From Rhodanobacter soli (GTDB lineage: Bacteria; Pseudomonadota; Gammaproteobacteria; Xanthomonadales; Rhodanobacteraceae), in the NCBI RefSeq assembly GCF_040548735.1, contig NZ_JBEPSD010000003.1:124001-188000 (forward strand): 64,000 nt of DNA. The letters are read 5' to 3'. Shown in pieces: positions 9,082 through 17,336 of this stretch (the first letter of the stretch is position 1; every line of letters begins with the position of its first letter). A program made the position numbers and the translations under genes. The notes beneath the pieces were generated by a model. It did no database searches. It was not told where the DNA came from and saw only the letters and a program-made list of their open reading frames with translations.

Positions 9082-9767
9082 ATTCCTCGCCCCGCGTGCT
9101 GGTGATCGACGACGAGCCGCAGATCCGCCGCTTCCTCGACATCGGCCTGCGCGCCGAAGGCTACGAGGTCTTGCTGGCCGCCACCGGCGCGGAAGGCCTG
9201 GCGCTGGCGGCCACGCAGTCGCCGGACCTGGTGATCCTCGACCTCGGCCTGCCCGACATGGAGGGCCACGCGGTGCTGGCCGAACTGCGCCAGTGGAGCC
9301 AGCTGCCTGTGCTGATGCTGTCTGTGCGCAACACCGAGAGCGAGAAGGTGAGCGCGCTGGACCAAGGCGCCAACGACTACATGACCAAGCCGTTCGGCAT
9401 CCAGGAACTGATGGCGCGACTGCGCGCACTGCTGCGCAACCGGCCGGGCGAGCCGGAACATCCGCCGCGTTACGACGACGGCCATCTGGCCGTCGACCTG
9501 GCACGACGCGAGGTGAGCCTGGACGGTGCGCCGCTGGCACTGACCCGCAAGGAATACGCCGTGCTGGCGCTGCTGCTGCAGCACGCCGGTCGCGTGGTCA
9601 CCCAGCAGCAGCTGCTGCGCGAGGTGTGGGGGCCGACTCACACTAGTGACAGCCAGTATCTGCGCATCGTGATCGGCAAGCTGCGGCAGAAACTGGGCGA
9701 CGATCCGGCCAACCCGCGCTGGCTGAAGACCGAGCCCGGCGTGGGCCACCGCTTCATCGTGAACTGA
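9078..9767 (+). CDS. kdpE: KdpE, OmpR-family response regulator of the kdp operon
   Basis: 229 residues from the ATG overlapping the kdpD stop; longer in-frame starts lie inside kdpD. The receiver domain has the acidic pair DDE near 10, the phospho-acceptor aspartate in VILDLGLPDMEGH (~55) and the conserved lysine in MTKPFG. The C-terminal winged helix matches Trans_reg_C (LTRKEYAVLALLL, then QLLREVWGPTH, then YLRIVIGKLRQKL). Phosphorylated KdpE activates the kdp promoter in known systems; here the likely target is the 785-893 region. This is the last gene of the operon and a strong hairpin follows. Confidence 0.97.
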   Translation: MNSSPRVLVIDDEPQIRRFLDIGLRAEGYEVLLAATGAEGLALAATQSPDLVILDLGLPDMEGHAVLAELRQWSQLPVLMLSVRNTESEKVSALDQGANDYMTKPFGIQELMARLRALLRNRPGEPEHPPRYDDGHLAVDLARREVSLDGAPLALTRKEYAVLALLLQHAGRVVTQQQLLREVWGPTHTSDSQYLRIVIGKLRQKLGDDPANPRWLKTEPGVGHRFIVN

Positions 9768-9780
9768 ACGCCCGGGCATG

Positions 9781-9825
9781 CGCGGGTCGGTGCCGACCGC
9801 CGGCAGCGGACGGCGCCGACCCGCG
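9781..9825 (+). terminator. Long GC-rich hairpin after kdpE
   Basis: CGCGGGTCGGTGCCG (9781-9795) pairs with CGGCGCCGACCCGCG (9811-9825): 15 bp with one G-U pair and a 15-nt loop. It starts 13 bp after the kdpE stop. The sequence beyond is GTTCAGGTTTTCC, so a true U-tract is weak. It may terminate kdp transcription or stabilise the 3' end. Confidence 0.55.
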
Positions 9826-9842
9826 GTTCAGGTTTTCCGCGT

Positions 9843-9871
9843 CTGGACTCGGCCCTTCCCGCGGTTATGAT
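9843..9871 (+). promoter_or_regulatory. Candidate sigma-70 promoter of ssb
   Basis: A near-consensus -10 TATGAT (9866-9871) lies 17 bp after CTGGAC (9843-9848), a poor -35. It is ~70 bp ahead of the ssb start and downstream of the kdp hairpin. Judged by eye only. Confidence 0.4.
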
Positions 9872-9941
9872 AGCCAGCCTGATTCACCACTCCGGCCGCA
9901 ACCCATCGCATACTTGCGGCCGGCTCAACGAGGACATTCCC

Positions 9942-10451
9942 ATGGCACGTGGCGTCAACAAAGTCATCCTGGTCGGCAACCTGGGCGCGGACCCCGAAAT
10001 GCGCCACACCGGCGGCGGCACCGCCATCTGCAGCTTCAACCTGGCCACCTCCGAATCGTGGACCGACAAGCAGAGCGGCGAGAAGCAGGAGCGCACCGAG
10101 TGGCACCGCGTGAAGCTGTTCGGCCGGCTGGCCGAGATCGCCGGCGAATACCTGAAGAAGGGCCGCCAGGTCTATATCGAAGGCTCGCTGCGCACCGACA
10201 AGTACACGGACAAGCAGGGCGTCGAGCGCTACTCGACCGACATCATCGCCAGCGAGATGCAGATGCTCGGCGGCGGCAGCGAAGGCGGCGCGGGCGGCGG
10301 TGGTGGCGGTGGCTTCCAGCGCGAACGTCCGCAGGGCGGCGCTCAGCGCCAGGGCGGCGGCCAGTCGCGCGGCGGCGACTACGGCAACCAGCCGCGCCAG
10401 TCCCCGGCCCCGGCCGACAGCGGCTTCGCGGACGACGAGATTCCGTTCTAG
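9942..10451 (+). CDS. ssb: Single-stranded DNA-binding protein
   Basis: 169 residues beginning [19 protein letters not shown], the classic SSB start. An upstream in-frame ATG at 9867 was rejected because conserved sequence begins at 9942. The OB fold occupies ~1-110 ([37 protein letters not shown]). A disordered Gly/Gln/Arg-rich linker follows, with a run of glycines at ~115-126. The acidic tip is DDEIPF, the binding site for replication and repair partners. SSB coats single-stranded DNA during replication, repair and recombination. It is monocistronic: a hairpin upstream and an intrinsic terminator downstream. Confidence 0.98.
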   Translation: MARGVNKVILVGNLGADPEMRHTGGGTAICSFNLATSESWTDKQSGEKQERTEWHRVKLFGRLAEIAGEYLKKGRQVYIEGSLRTDKYTDKQGVERYSTDIIASEMQMLGGGSEGGAGGGGGGGFQRERPQGGAQRQGGGQSRGGDYGNQPRQSPAPADSGFADDEIPF

Positions 10452-10472
10452 ACAACACCCATGTGTTGGCAA

Positions 10473-10495
10473 AAAGCCCGCCTTGCGCGGGCTTT
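10473..10495. terminator. Bidirectional intrinsic terminator between ssb and the M1 peptidase gene
   Basis: AAAGCCCGC (10473-10481) and GCGGGCTTT (10487-10495) make a 9-bp stem with a 5-nt loop. A-rich sequence lies on the left and T-rich on the right, so it can act for ssb (+) and for the convergent mannoside operon (-). The remaining bases up to 10592 hold a CCTCCC/GGGAGG-rich stretch but no gene. Confidence 0.8.
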
Positions 10496-10592
10496 CTGCT
10501 GTTTGTCCAGGCGTTTGCGGCGCATGGTCGATGGGGAAGGAGCAAAGCTTGCCGCGTCGGTCCCCTCCCTCTGGTGGGGAGGTGGGAGGGTT

Positions 10593-12563
10593 TTACTTCA
10601 CCTTCAATGTATTGTTGCCGCGGTTGGCGTCCGGCAGCGCGTGCGCCGGATCGATGGTGGCCGACACCAGCTTGCGCGTGCCGGCCACGTGGATGACGTA
10701 GCTGCGGTGTTGCTGCCAGGTTTCCACCGGCACGCGGATGTCCTGCTTGCTGCCGTCGTCGTAGACCACCTGCAGCGTGGCCGGCAGCACCAGCCGGTCG
10801 AGGTTGGCCACGGTGACGTCGGCGCCCTTGCGGTAGTCGCCGCCGGTGTAGGCGACCTTCTGCACGGCCAGGTCGAGCTGCCAGTTGTGCTCGTACCAGC
10901 CGCGCCAGAACCAGCCCAGGTCCTCGCCGGTGTCGCTTTCCATGAAGCGGAAGAAGTCCGACGGACTGGGGTGCTTGTACGCCCAAGTGGCGATGTAGCG
11001 GCGGAACGCCGGGTCGAAGCGTTCCGGCCCGATGATCTGCTCGCGCAACAACACCAGGCCGAACGCGCCCTTGAAGTAGCTGATCGGGTGACGGTACTTC
11101 TCCGGCGTCATGTCGGCGCCGTTGAGCGGGGCGGGCGCGGCGGGGTCGGCCAATACGGCAGCGATCTCGTCGGCCGGGTTGCCGCCACCGGGCGCGTACT
11201 CGCTGTCGCGCTTGGGTGCGTACTCGCCGTGGTTGAAGGCGTCGTCCTCATAGACGTCGATGAAGGTGTTGAAGCCCTCGTCCATCCACGCGTCGCGGCG
11301 CTCGTTGCTGCCCACGATCATCGGGAACCAGCTGTGCCCGATCTCGTGCGCGATCACCATGTGCAGGTTCTTGCCCTTGGCCAGCTTGTGGTCGAAGGTG
11401 ATGCCCGGATATTCCATGCCGCCGGCGGTGCCGGCCTCGTTGATCGCCACCGGCCACGGGTACGGATACCACTGCTTCGAGAAGTACTCGGTGGAAGCCT
11501 TGAGGTATTCGGTGGCGCGGCCCCAGGCGGCGTTGCCGCCGCTCTCGACCGGATAGACCGACATCGCCAGCGCGGTCTTGCCCTCCGGCAGGTTGATCCG
11601 CGCGGCGTCCCACACGAATGCCTTCGAGGCGCCGAACGCGACGTCGCGGGTGTTCTGCATGCGGAAGTGCCAGGTCAGCGTGCCGCTCTGTTTCGGACGG
11701 CTGGACGGCTGGGTCACTTCTTCCGGCGTGCGGATCATCACGGTGGCGTCGCTGCGGCGGGCCTGCTCCAGCCGCTGCCGCTCGGTCTTCGTCAGCACCT
11801 CGTCGGGGTTCACCAGTTCGCCGGAGCCGGCCACCAGCATGTCCCACGGCACGGTGATCGCGTAGTCGAAATCGCCGTATTCCAGATAGAACTCGCTGTT
11901 GAGGTAGGGCGCGGTGTCCCACCCGCGCAGGTCGTCGTAGACGGCCATGCGCGGGTACCACTGCGCGATCTCGAAGATCTCGCCGTTCTTGCTGGGGTTG
12001 ACGTCGGTGCGCCCGCCGAATTCGCCGGGCACGGTGTAGCTCCACGCGACATGCAGGCGCAGGCTGCCGCCGTTGCCCTTCAGCGCCGTGGGCAGCTGCA
12101 CCTGCATGCGCGTGTCGGAAACCAGCCATTTCACCGGCTGCCTGCGGCCGTGCGCGTCGTCCACCTCGACCGAGGCAATCTTGTAGCCGTCGGTGAACTC
12201 GGTGGGGAACTTGCTGGTGAACGCGCCGCGGGCGTCGCGGCGATAGCGGTTCTGGTCCAGCTGCAGCCACAGCACGTCGAGCGCGTCGGGGCTGTGGTTG
12301 GTGTAGCTGATCACCTCGCTGCCGCTGAGCAGGCGCGTGGCCGGGTCGAGCGTGGCGGTGATCGTGTAGTCGGCGCGGTTCTGCCAGAACAGCGGGCCGG
12401 GCTTGCCGCTGGCCGAGCGGTACGCGGTAGCCGGTTGCGGATAGCTGTACGGGGCGAAGGTCTGCAGCGGGTCGAAGCGCGCGGGGGCGCTGTCGGCGGC
12501 GAACGCGGGCGCGGCCAGCAGCGTGGCGGCCGTGACGGCGAGGGAAATCGCGAACTTCATCAT
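10593..12563 (-). CDS. Exported M1-family zinc aminopeptidase
   Basis: 656 residues starting MMKFAISLAVTAATLLAAPA with a clear Sec signal peptide (cleavage near AFA-AD, ~22). The gluzincin site is intact: HEIGH at ~406-410 followed 18 residues later by the zinc-ligand glutamate in WMDEGFNTF. The exopeptidase loop GGMEYPG is near 380. M1 enzymes trim N-terminal residues from peptides; this one should act in the periplasm or outside. The start ATG overlaps the stop of the epimerase gene (ATGA), so it is the last gene of the mannoside operon. That placement suggests glycopeptide breakdown. An extended in-frame start at 12782 is inside the epimerase gene and was rejected. Specificity cannot be read from sequence. 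Confidence 0.88.
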   Translation of the reverse strand: MMKFAISLAVTAATLLAAPAFAADSAPARFDPLQTFAPYSYPQPATAYRSASGKPGPLFWQNRADYTITATLDPATRLLSGSEVISYTNHSPDALDVLWLQLDQNRYRRDARGAFTSKFPTEFTDGYKIASVEVDDAHGRRQPVKWLVSDTRMQVQLPTALKGNGGSLRLHVAWSYTVPGEFGGRTDVNPSKNGEIFEIAQWYPRMAVYDDLRGWDTAPYLNSEFYLEYGDFDYAITVPWDMLVAGSGELVNPDEVLTKTERQRLEQARRSDATVMIRTPEEVTQPSSRPKQSGTLTWHFRMQNTRDVAFGASKAFVWDAARINLPEGKTALAMSVYPVESGGNAAWGRATEYLKASTEYFSKQWYPYPWPVAINEAGTAGGMEYPGITFDHKLAKGKNLHMVIAHEIGHSWFPMIVGSNERRDAWMDEGFNTFIDVYEDDAFNHGEYAPKRDSEYAPGGGNPADEIAAVLADPAAPAPLNGADMTPEKYRHPISYFKGAFGLVLLREQIIGPERFDPAFRRYIATWAYKHPSPSDFFRFMESDTGEDLGWFWRGWYEHNWQLDLAVQKVAYTGGDYRKGADVTVANLDRLVLPATLQVVYDDGSKQDIRVPVETWQQHRSYVIHVAGTRKLVSATIDPAHALPDANRGNNTLKVK

Positions 12564-13816
12564 GCAGTGCCTTGGGGGAGGGTGGTGGACCACGGCTGGC
12601 CGCCGGCGCGCAACAGCGCCAGCACTTCGTGGCAGGCGCCCATGGTGTGGTAGTCGGTCTTGCCGGCCGGGCTTTTCTCGTCGCTGTACTTGCGATTGTC
12701 GCGGGTGAGGATGCGGTACCAGGCGCCGTGGCGGTGGTCGATGAAATGCTGCCACGCGTACGCCCACAATTTCCCGTACCAATCGTCATAGGCCGGCTCG
12801 CCGGTGCGCGCATGCAGCAGCGCGGTGGCGGCCAGCGATTCGGCCTGCACCCAGAAGTACTTGTCGTCGTCGCAGACGCTGCCGTCGGGCGCGAAGCCGT
12901 AGCAGATGCCGCCGTACTCGCTGTCCCAGGCGCGCGCCAGCGCGGTGTCGAACAGCTGCCGCGCGGTGGGCAGCAGCCAGTCCTCGTCGTAGCCGCGTGC
13001 GCGCAGCAGCGGCTCCATGATCAGCAGCAGCTTGGCCCATTCGGTCTGGTGGCCGGGCTGGAAGCCCCACGGGCGAAACAGGTGCTTCGGGTCGTCGCGG
13101 TGGTAGTCCCAGTCGATGTTCCAGTGGCGGTCGTAGTGTTCCCACACCAGCCCGCCGGCCAGGGCCGCCTGGCGACGGGTCATGTGGTCGGCGAGGGTGT
13201 ACGCGCGGTCGAGATAGCGCGGTTCGTTGCTGGCCTGGTAGGCGGCCAGCATCGCCTCGCACATGTGCATGTTCGCGTTCTGGCCGCGGTAGTCGCTGAA
13301 GTGCCAGTTCGCATCGGCCTCGTCGCGGTACAGCCCGGCGTCGGCGTCCCAGAAGCGCTGCTCCAGCAGGTTCCAGGTTTCGTCCATCCAGGCCGCGGCC
13401 TCGGCGATGCCGGCCTTGCGCGCGCTGGCGTAGGCGAGCAGCACGAAGGCCACGCCGTAGGCATGGTTGGTGCGGTCTTCCGGCTGCTCGTCGCGGATCG
13501 TCCAGGCGTAGCCGCCGGTGTACGGGTCGCGATGCACTTCGCGCAGGTAGCGCAGGCCGTGGCGCGCCGCTTCAAGGTATTCGCTGGTGGAAGCCGCCGC
13601 GTTGTCGAATTCGATCGCCGCCATCGCGTAGTTGAAGACGAAGCGGGTGCTGCTGACCAGGTGCCGGTGGGTGCGGTCGTAGATCGTGCCGTCGTCCCGG
13701 AAGTAGTGGAAGAAGCCGCCTTCCGGGTCGATCGCCCGCGGGTGGTAGAACGCCATCGTCTGCGCGATGTGCTCGCGCAGGAAGTCGGCGGAGCGGAAAT
13801 CGGGGGTGGCGTTCAT
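12560..13816 (-). CDS. AGE-family sugar epimerase/isomerase, probable D-mannose isomerase
   Basis: 418 residues, the typical AGE-family length, with the (alpha/alpha)6-barrel signatures of N-acylglucosamine 2-epimerase relatives: GGFFHYFRDDG, HLVSSTRFVFNYAMA, DRTNHAYGVAFVLLAYA and PWGFQPGHQTEWAKLLL. Members interconvert mannose/fructose, mannose/glucose, cellobiose or GlcNAc/ManNAc. The operon contains a fructokinase and a hexose importer and lies opposite an alpha-mannosidase. The most economical reading is mannose to fructose, feeding the kinase; this is inference. It overlaps the upstream kinase and the downstream peptidase genes by ATGA. Alternative: a mannose/glucose 2-epimerase. Confidence 0.85.
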   Translation of the reverse strand: MNATPDFRSADFLREHIAQTMAFYHPRAIDPEGGFFHYFRDDGTIYDRTHRHLVSSTRFVFNYAMAAIEFDNAAASTSEYLEAARHGLRYLREVHRDPYTGGYAWTIRDEQPEDRTNHAYGVAFVLLAYASARKAGIAEAAAWMDETWNLLEQRFWDADAGLYRDEADANWHFSDYRGQNANMHMCEAMLAAYQASNEPRYLDRAYTLADHMTRRQAALAGGLVWEHYDRHWNIDWDYHRDDPKHLFRPWGFQPGHQTEWAKLLLIMEPLLRARGYDEDWLLPTARQLFDTALARAWDSEYGGICYGFAPDGSVCDDDKYFWVQAESLAATALLHARTGEPAYDDWYGKLWAYAWQHFIDHRHGAWYRILTRDNRKYSDEKSPAGKTDYHTMGACHEVLALLRAGGQPWSTTLPQGTA

Positions 13817-14793
13817 GCCTGTTGTTCCATGAAGGCCAGCACCTCGTCGCCGCGCGGCATCGCGGCGAACGAGCCCTGGCGGGTGACGGTGAGGGCGCCG
13901 CAGGCGGCGGCGAAGCGCAGCATCGCGTGCAGGCGCGGCAGTTCGGTGACCAGCCGGTCGATCCGTTCGGCGTCGGCGTCGAGTTCGGCCAGGCAGCACA
14001 GCAGGCCGCCCATGAAGGCATCGCCGGCGGCGGTGGAGTCGACCACGGCGACCGTGTAACCGGGCAGCTCGCCTTCGGCGTCGGGATGGAACCAGCGCAG
14101 CGGCTTGGCGCCGTCGGTCACCACCACCAGCCGGGTACGGCCCAGCCACAGTCGGTCCAGCGCGGCCTGTTCGCCGTCCGGCGCCAGCCAGGCGAATTCC
14201 TCGGCGCTCAGCTTCACCACGTCGGCCAGGTGCAATGCCGGCCACAGCAGCGGGTGCGGATCGGCATCGGCCGGCCACAGCGCCGGGCGCAGGTTGAGGT
14301 CGAAGCTGACCAGCGCACCGACGCCATGCGCGCGCTGCATGCCTTCGCGGGTGGTTGCGGCGAGTGTCGGGTCGGTCATGCTGTTCGAGCAGACGTGGAA
14401 CACGGCGACGTCGCGGAAGGTGTCGGCGCGGAAGTCGGCCGGCCGGAACAGCAGGTCGGCGGTGTTGTCGCGGTAGAAGCTGAAGCTGCGTTCGCCATGC
14501 GCATCCAGGGTGACGAAGGCCAGCGCGCTGTTCGCCGTATCGGTGCGCGCGACGTCGGCGGTGCCGACGCCGGCCTGCTGCAGGCTGTCGAGCAGGAAGT
14601 CGCCGAAGCGGTCGCGCGCCAGCATGCCGGCGAAGCGGGCATGCCCGCCGAGCCGTGCGGCGGCGACCGCCACGTTCGCCGGCGCGCCGCCGGCGAACGG
14701 CGTGAAGCGCGCGGCGAAGCCACGCTCGTCGAGGCCGTCGGCATGCAGGTCGATCAGTGCCTCGCCGAAGCACAGGATGGGTCGTGTGGGCAT
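13813..14793 (-). CDS. PfkB-family carbohydrate kinase, probable fructokinase
   Basis: 326 residues starting MPTRPILCFGEALIDLHADG. PfkB-family features: the GG motif in FAGGAPANVAVAAARLGG and the anion-hole/catalytic motif STAAGDAFMGGLL with the catalytic aspartate at ~257. It should phosphorylate fructose to fructose 6-phosphate in the cytosol, the step after mannose isomerisation. The start is 2 bp after the importer's stop codon and its own stop overlaps the epimerase ATG. A longer frame to 15231 runs through the importer gene and is not used. Substrate is inferred from neighbours; another hexose remains possible. Confidence 0.87.
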   Translation of the reverse strand: MPTRPILCFGEALIDLHADGLDERGFAARFTPFAGGAPANVAVAAARLGGHARFAGMLARDRFGDFLLDSLQQAGVGTADVARTDTANSALAFVTLDAHGERSFSFYRDNTADLLFRPADFRADTFRDVAVFHVCSNSMTDPTLAATTREGMQRAHGVGALVSFDLNLRPALWPADADPHPLLWPALHLADVVKLSAEEFAWLAPDGEQAALDRLWLGRTRLVVVTDGAKPLRWFHPDAEGELPGYTVAVVDSTAAGDAFMGGLLCCLAELDADAERIDRLVTELPRLHAMLRFAAACGALTVTRQGSFAAMPRGDEVLAFMEQQA

Positions 14794-14795
14794 GC

Positions 14796-16124
14796 TCAGC
14801 GATTCCCGCCGGTGTCCGGCGCCGCGATGCTGCGGATGCGCGAGCCGCTGAGGCCATAGAACACGATGTACAGGTAGCACAGCAGCGGCAGGAAGAACGC
14901 GTGCTGCAGGCCGATGTGATCGGCGAACACGCCCTGCACGTAAGGAATGATCGCCCCGCCCACGATCGCCATGATCAGCAGGCTGGACGCCTTGCTGGTC
15001 ATCGGCCCGAGCCGTTCGATTCCGAGCGCGAAGATGGTCGGGAACATGATCGAGTTGAACAGTCCGATCGCGATGATGCTGTACATCGCCACGGCGCCGC
15101 TGCCGAGCATGGTGGTCAGCACCAGCAGCGCGTTGATCGCGGCGAACAGGGCGAGCAGCTTGCGCGGCGAGAACTTCGCCATCAGCGCCGAACCGACGAA
15201 GCGGCCGACCATCGCGCCGCCCCAGTACCACGACACGTAGTGCGCGGCCTGCTGCTCGCTGATGTGGCCGATCTCCGGCATCGACAGGTAGTTGACCATG
15301 AAGCTGCCGATCGACACTTCCGCGCCGACGTAGAAGAAGATGCCGAGCACGCCGAACAGCACGTGCGGATGGCGCAGCACCTCGACGAAGCCGTGGCGGT
15401 CATGGTCGCCCCTGTCGGTGGCCTCGGTCAGCGCCGGCAGGCGGAACAGCCACACGAAGATCGCCAGCAGGAACAGCACCACGGCCAGCCCGATGTACGG
15501 GAACTGCACCGCCTGCGCCTGCTGGGTGTCGTAGAGCAGGCGCTGCGCCGGTTCCAGCGCGGCCAGTTCGGCCGGGCTCTTCACCACATTGGACAGGATC
15601 AGCAGGCCGCCGAACAGCGGCGCCAGCGTGGTGCCCAGCGAATTCAGCGCCTGCGCCAGGGTCAGCCGGCTCGAACTGGTCTTTTCCGGACCCAGCAGCG
15701 CCACGTATGGGTTGGCCGCCACCTGCAGCACGGTGATGCCGGTGGCCAGCACGAACAGCGCACCGAGGAAGGCCGGGTACAGGTGCAGGCTGGCCGCCGG
15801 CCAGAAGCCGAGCGCGCCGACGCCGGCGATCGCCAGTCCGGCCACGATGCCCTTCTTGTAGCCGAGCGCGGCGACCAGCCGGCCGGCCGGCAGCGCCATC
15901 AGGAAGTACGCGCCGAAGAAGGTGAACTGCACCAGGATCGCCTGGGCGTAGTTGAGCTGGAAGATCGACTTCAGGTGCGGGATCAGGATGTCGTTGAGGC
16001 AGGTCAGGAAGCCCCACATGAAGAAGATGGTGGTGAGCACGCCCATCGCCATCGGGTAATCGGTATAGCGCTCGCCATGGGCAGGCGAGCCGGGCGTCGG
16101 TGACGGAACTTGGGCGAAGGCCAT
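14796..16124 (-). CDS. FucP-like (FHS family) hexose:H+ symporter
   Basis: 442 residues with about twelve hydrophobic segments. N-terminal landmarks are MGVLTTIFFMWGFLTCLNDILIPHLK and VQFTFFGAYFLMALPAGRLV, which are diagnostic of the fucose/glucose/galactose permease branch of the MFS. AANPYVALLGP and SRLTLAQALNSLG are further family landmarks. It is an inner-membrane sugar-proton symporter; the operon points to mannose or fructose as substrate. It starts 28 bp after the repressor gene's stop, with a GGGGAA ribosome binding site. The family is secure; the sugar is inferred. Confidence 0.9.
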   Translation of the reverse strand: MAFAQVPSPTPGSPAHGERYTDYPMAMGVLTTIFFMWGFLTCLNDILIPHLKSIFQLNYAQAILVQFTFFGAYFLMALPAGRLVAALGYKKGIVAGLAIAGVGALGFWPAASLHLYPAFLGALFVLATGITVLQVAANPYVALLGPEKTSSSRLTLAQALNSLGTTLAPLFGGLLILSNVVKSPAELAALEPAQRLLYDTQQAQAVQFPYIGLAVVLFLLAIFVWLFRLPALTEATDRGDHDRHGFVEVLRHPHVLFGVLGIFFYVGAEVSIGSFMVNYLSMPEIGHISEQQAAHYVSWYWGGAMVGRFVGSALMAKFSPRKLLALFAAINALLVLTTMLGSGAVAMYSIIAIGLFNSIMFPTIFALGIERLGPMTSKASSLLIMAIVGGAIIPYVQGVFADHIGLQHAFFLPLLCYLYIVFYGLSGSRIRSIAAPDTGGNR

Positions 16125-16152
16125 GTGGATTCCCCGGGAGAGTGTGGTGTGG

Positions 16153-17205
16153 TCAGGCGGTAGGTGGTGGGCAGCTGCTTTCGCGAACGATCAGTTGTAC
16201 CGGCGCCACGGTCTGCTGGCTGGCGGCCTGTGGTTGCTGCAGGCGCTGCAGCACCAGTTGCGCCGCCTGCTGGCCGCGCTTGTGCGGCGCGGCCGACAAG
16301 GTGGTCAGCGGCGGCATGCCGAGCGCCGCCTCGGCGATGTCGTCGAAGCCGGTCAGCGCGAAGTCGTGGCCAGGGCGCAGGCCGCGCTGGTTGAGGCCGA
16401 GCACCAGGCCCAGCGCGACCGCGTCGTTGTAGCAGACCGCCGCGGTGGGGGCGAGTGCGCCGGCGAACAGGGCGGGCGCGTGGTGGGCGGCGTCCAGCCG
16501 GGTCGGTGCGCATTCGATGCGCCAGTACGGTTCGGTGCGCAGCCCGGCCGTGTGCATCGCCTCCACATAGCCGGCGTGGCGTTGCCGGCACGAGCTGGAA
16601 TCGTGATGGCCGCCGAAGAACGCGATGTACCGGTGGCCGCGGGCGATCAGGTGCTCGGTGGCCAGGCGGGCGCCATGCTGGTTGTCCAGCATCAGCTGGT
16701 CCCAGTGCGCGAATTCGGGCAGCGCGCCGCCCAGTTCGCGGTTGAACAGCAGCAGCGGCACACGCCGCCCGACCACGGCCAGCACGTCGTGCGCCTTGCT
16801 GTGTTCGGCCGGCGACAGGATGATCCCCGCCGGGCCGTGTTCCAGCAGCGAGCCCAGCACCGCCTGTTCGCGCGCCGGCGACTCGCCGGTGCAGCCAAGC
16901 AGGGTGACGAAGCCGGCGGCGGCCAGCGTCTCGTCCACGCCGGCGGCGAATTCGGCAAAGAACGGATTGGCCAGGTCGTTCAGCACCAGCGCGATGCTGG
17001 TCGAGGTGCGCCGGCGCAGGTTCGCCGCGGCACGGTTGTAGACGTAGCCCTGCCGGCGCAGCTCCTCCTCGACCCGGGCGCGGGTAAGCTTGTTCACCAG
17101 CGGACTGCCGCGCAGCACCAGCGACACCGTGGCGCGCGATACGCCGCAGCCGGCAGCGATGTCGTTCAGGGTCACCTTGCGTCCCACAGGGGTATGGTTC
17201 GGCAT
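16153..17205 (-). CDS. LacI-family repressor of the mannoside module
   Basis: 350 residues from the ATG at 17205 (MPNHTPVGRKVTLNDIAAGC). An upstream in-frame start at 17253 would run through the first operator and was rejected. The N-terminal helix-turn-helix is VTLNDIAAGCGVSRATVSLVL and the hinge helix is YVYNRAAANLRR. The periplasmic-binding-like effector domain contains VLNDLANPFFAEFAAGV and ends with the LIVRESS strand typical of the family. It heads the operon importer-kinase-epimerase-peptidase and faces the GH92 gene. Two matching inverted repeats flank the divergent promoters, so it likely represses both units and itself, with a sugar as inducer. Confidence 0.92.
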   Translation of the reverse strand: MPNHTPVGRKVTLNDIAAGCGVSRATVSLVLRGSPLVNKLTRARVEEELRRQGYVYNRAAANLRRRTSTSIALVLNDLANPFFAEFAAGVDETLAAAGFVTLLGCTGESPAREQAVLGSLLEHGPAGIILSPAEHSKAHDVLAVVGRRVPLLLFNRELGGALPEFAHWDQLMLDNQHGARLATEHLIARGHRYIAFFGGHHDSSSCRQRHAGYVEAMHTAGLRTEPYWRIECAPTRLDAAHHAPALFAGALAPTAAVCYNDAVALGLVLGLNQRGLRPGHDFALTGFDDIAEAALGMPPLTTLSAAPHKRGQQAAQLVLQRLQQPQAASQQTVAPVQLIVRESSCPPPTA

Positions 17206-17219
17206 GCAGTTTCGCCTGG

Positions 17220-17233
17220 TTAGAACGATCCAA
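17220..17233. promoter_or_regulatory. LacI-type operator 1, in front of the repressor operon
   Basis: TTAGAACGATCCAA, 14 nt upstream of the repressor ATG. Its reverse complement (TTGGATCGTTCTAA) matches operator 2 at 17309 except for one base. Together they suggest TTrGAwCGwTCCAA with a central CG, the usual form of a LacI-family operator. Confidence 0.75.
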
Positions 17234-17308
17234 ATGTAACTTACCAGGACCATTGGGCACGTCGCGGCGCAACATGCCTTGTCCGGCAGCGGATGTTAGC
17301 GTGCCGGT

Positions 17309-17322
17309 TTGGATCGTTCCAA
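17309..17322. promoter_or_regulatory. LacI-type operator 2, in front of the GH92 gene
   Basis: TTGGATCGTTCCAA is a near-perfect dyad (one central mismatch pair) ending 14 bp before the GH92 ATG. It mirrors operator 1 about 90 bp away, a spacing that could allow DNA looping by a tetrameric or dimer-of-dimer repressor. Confidence 0.78.
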
Positions 17323-17336
17323 TAGCGAGACTGACG

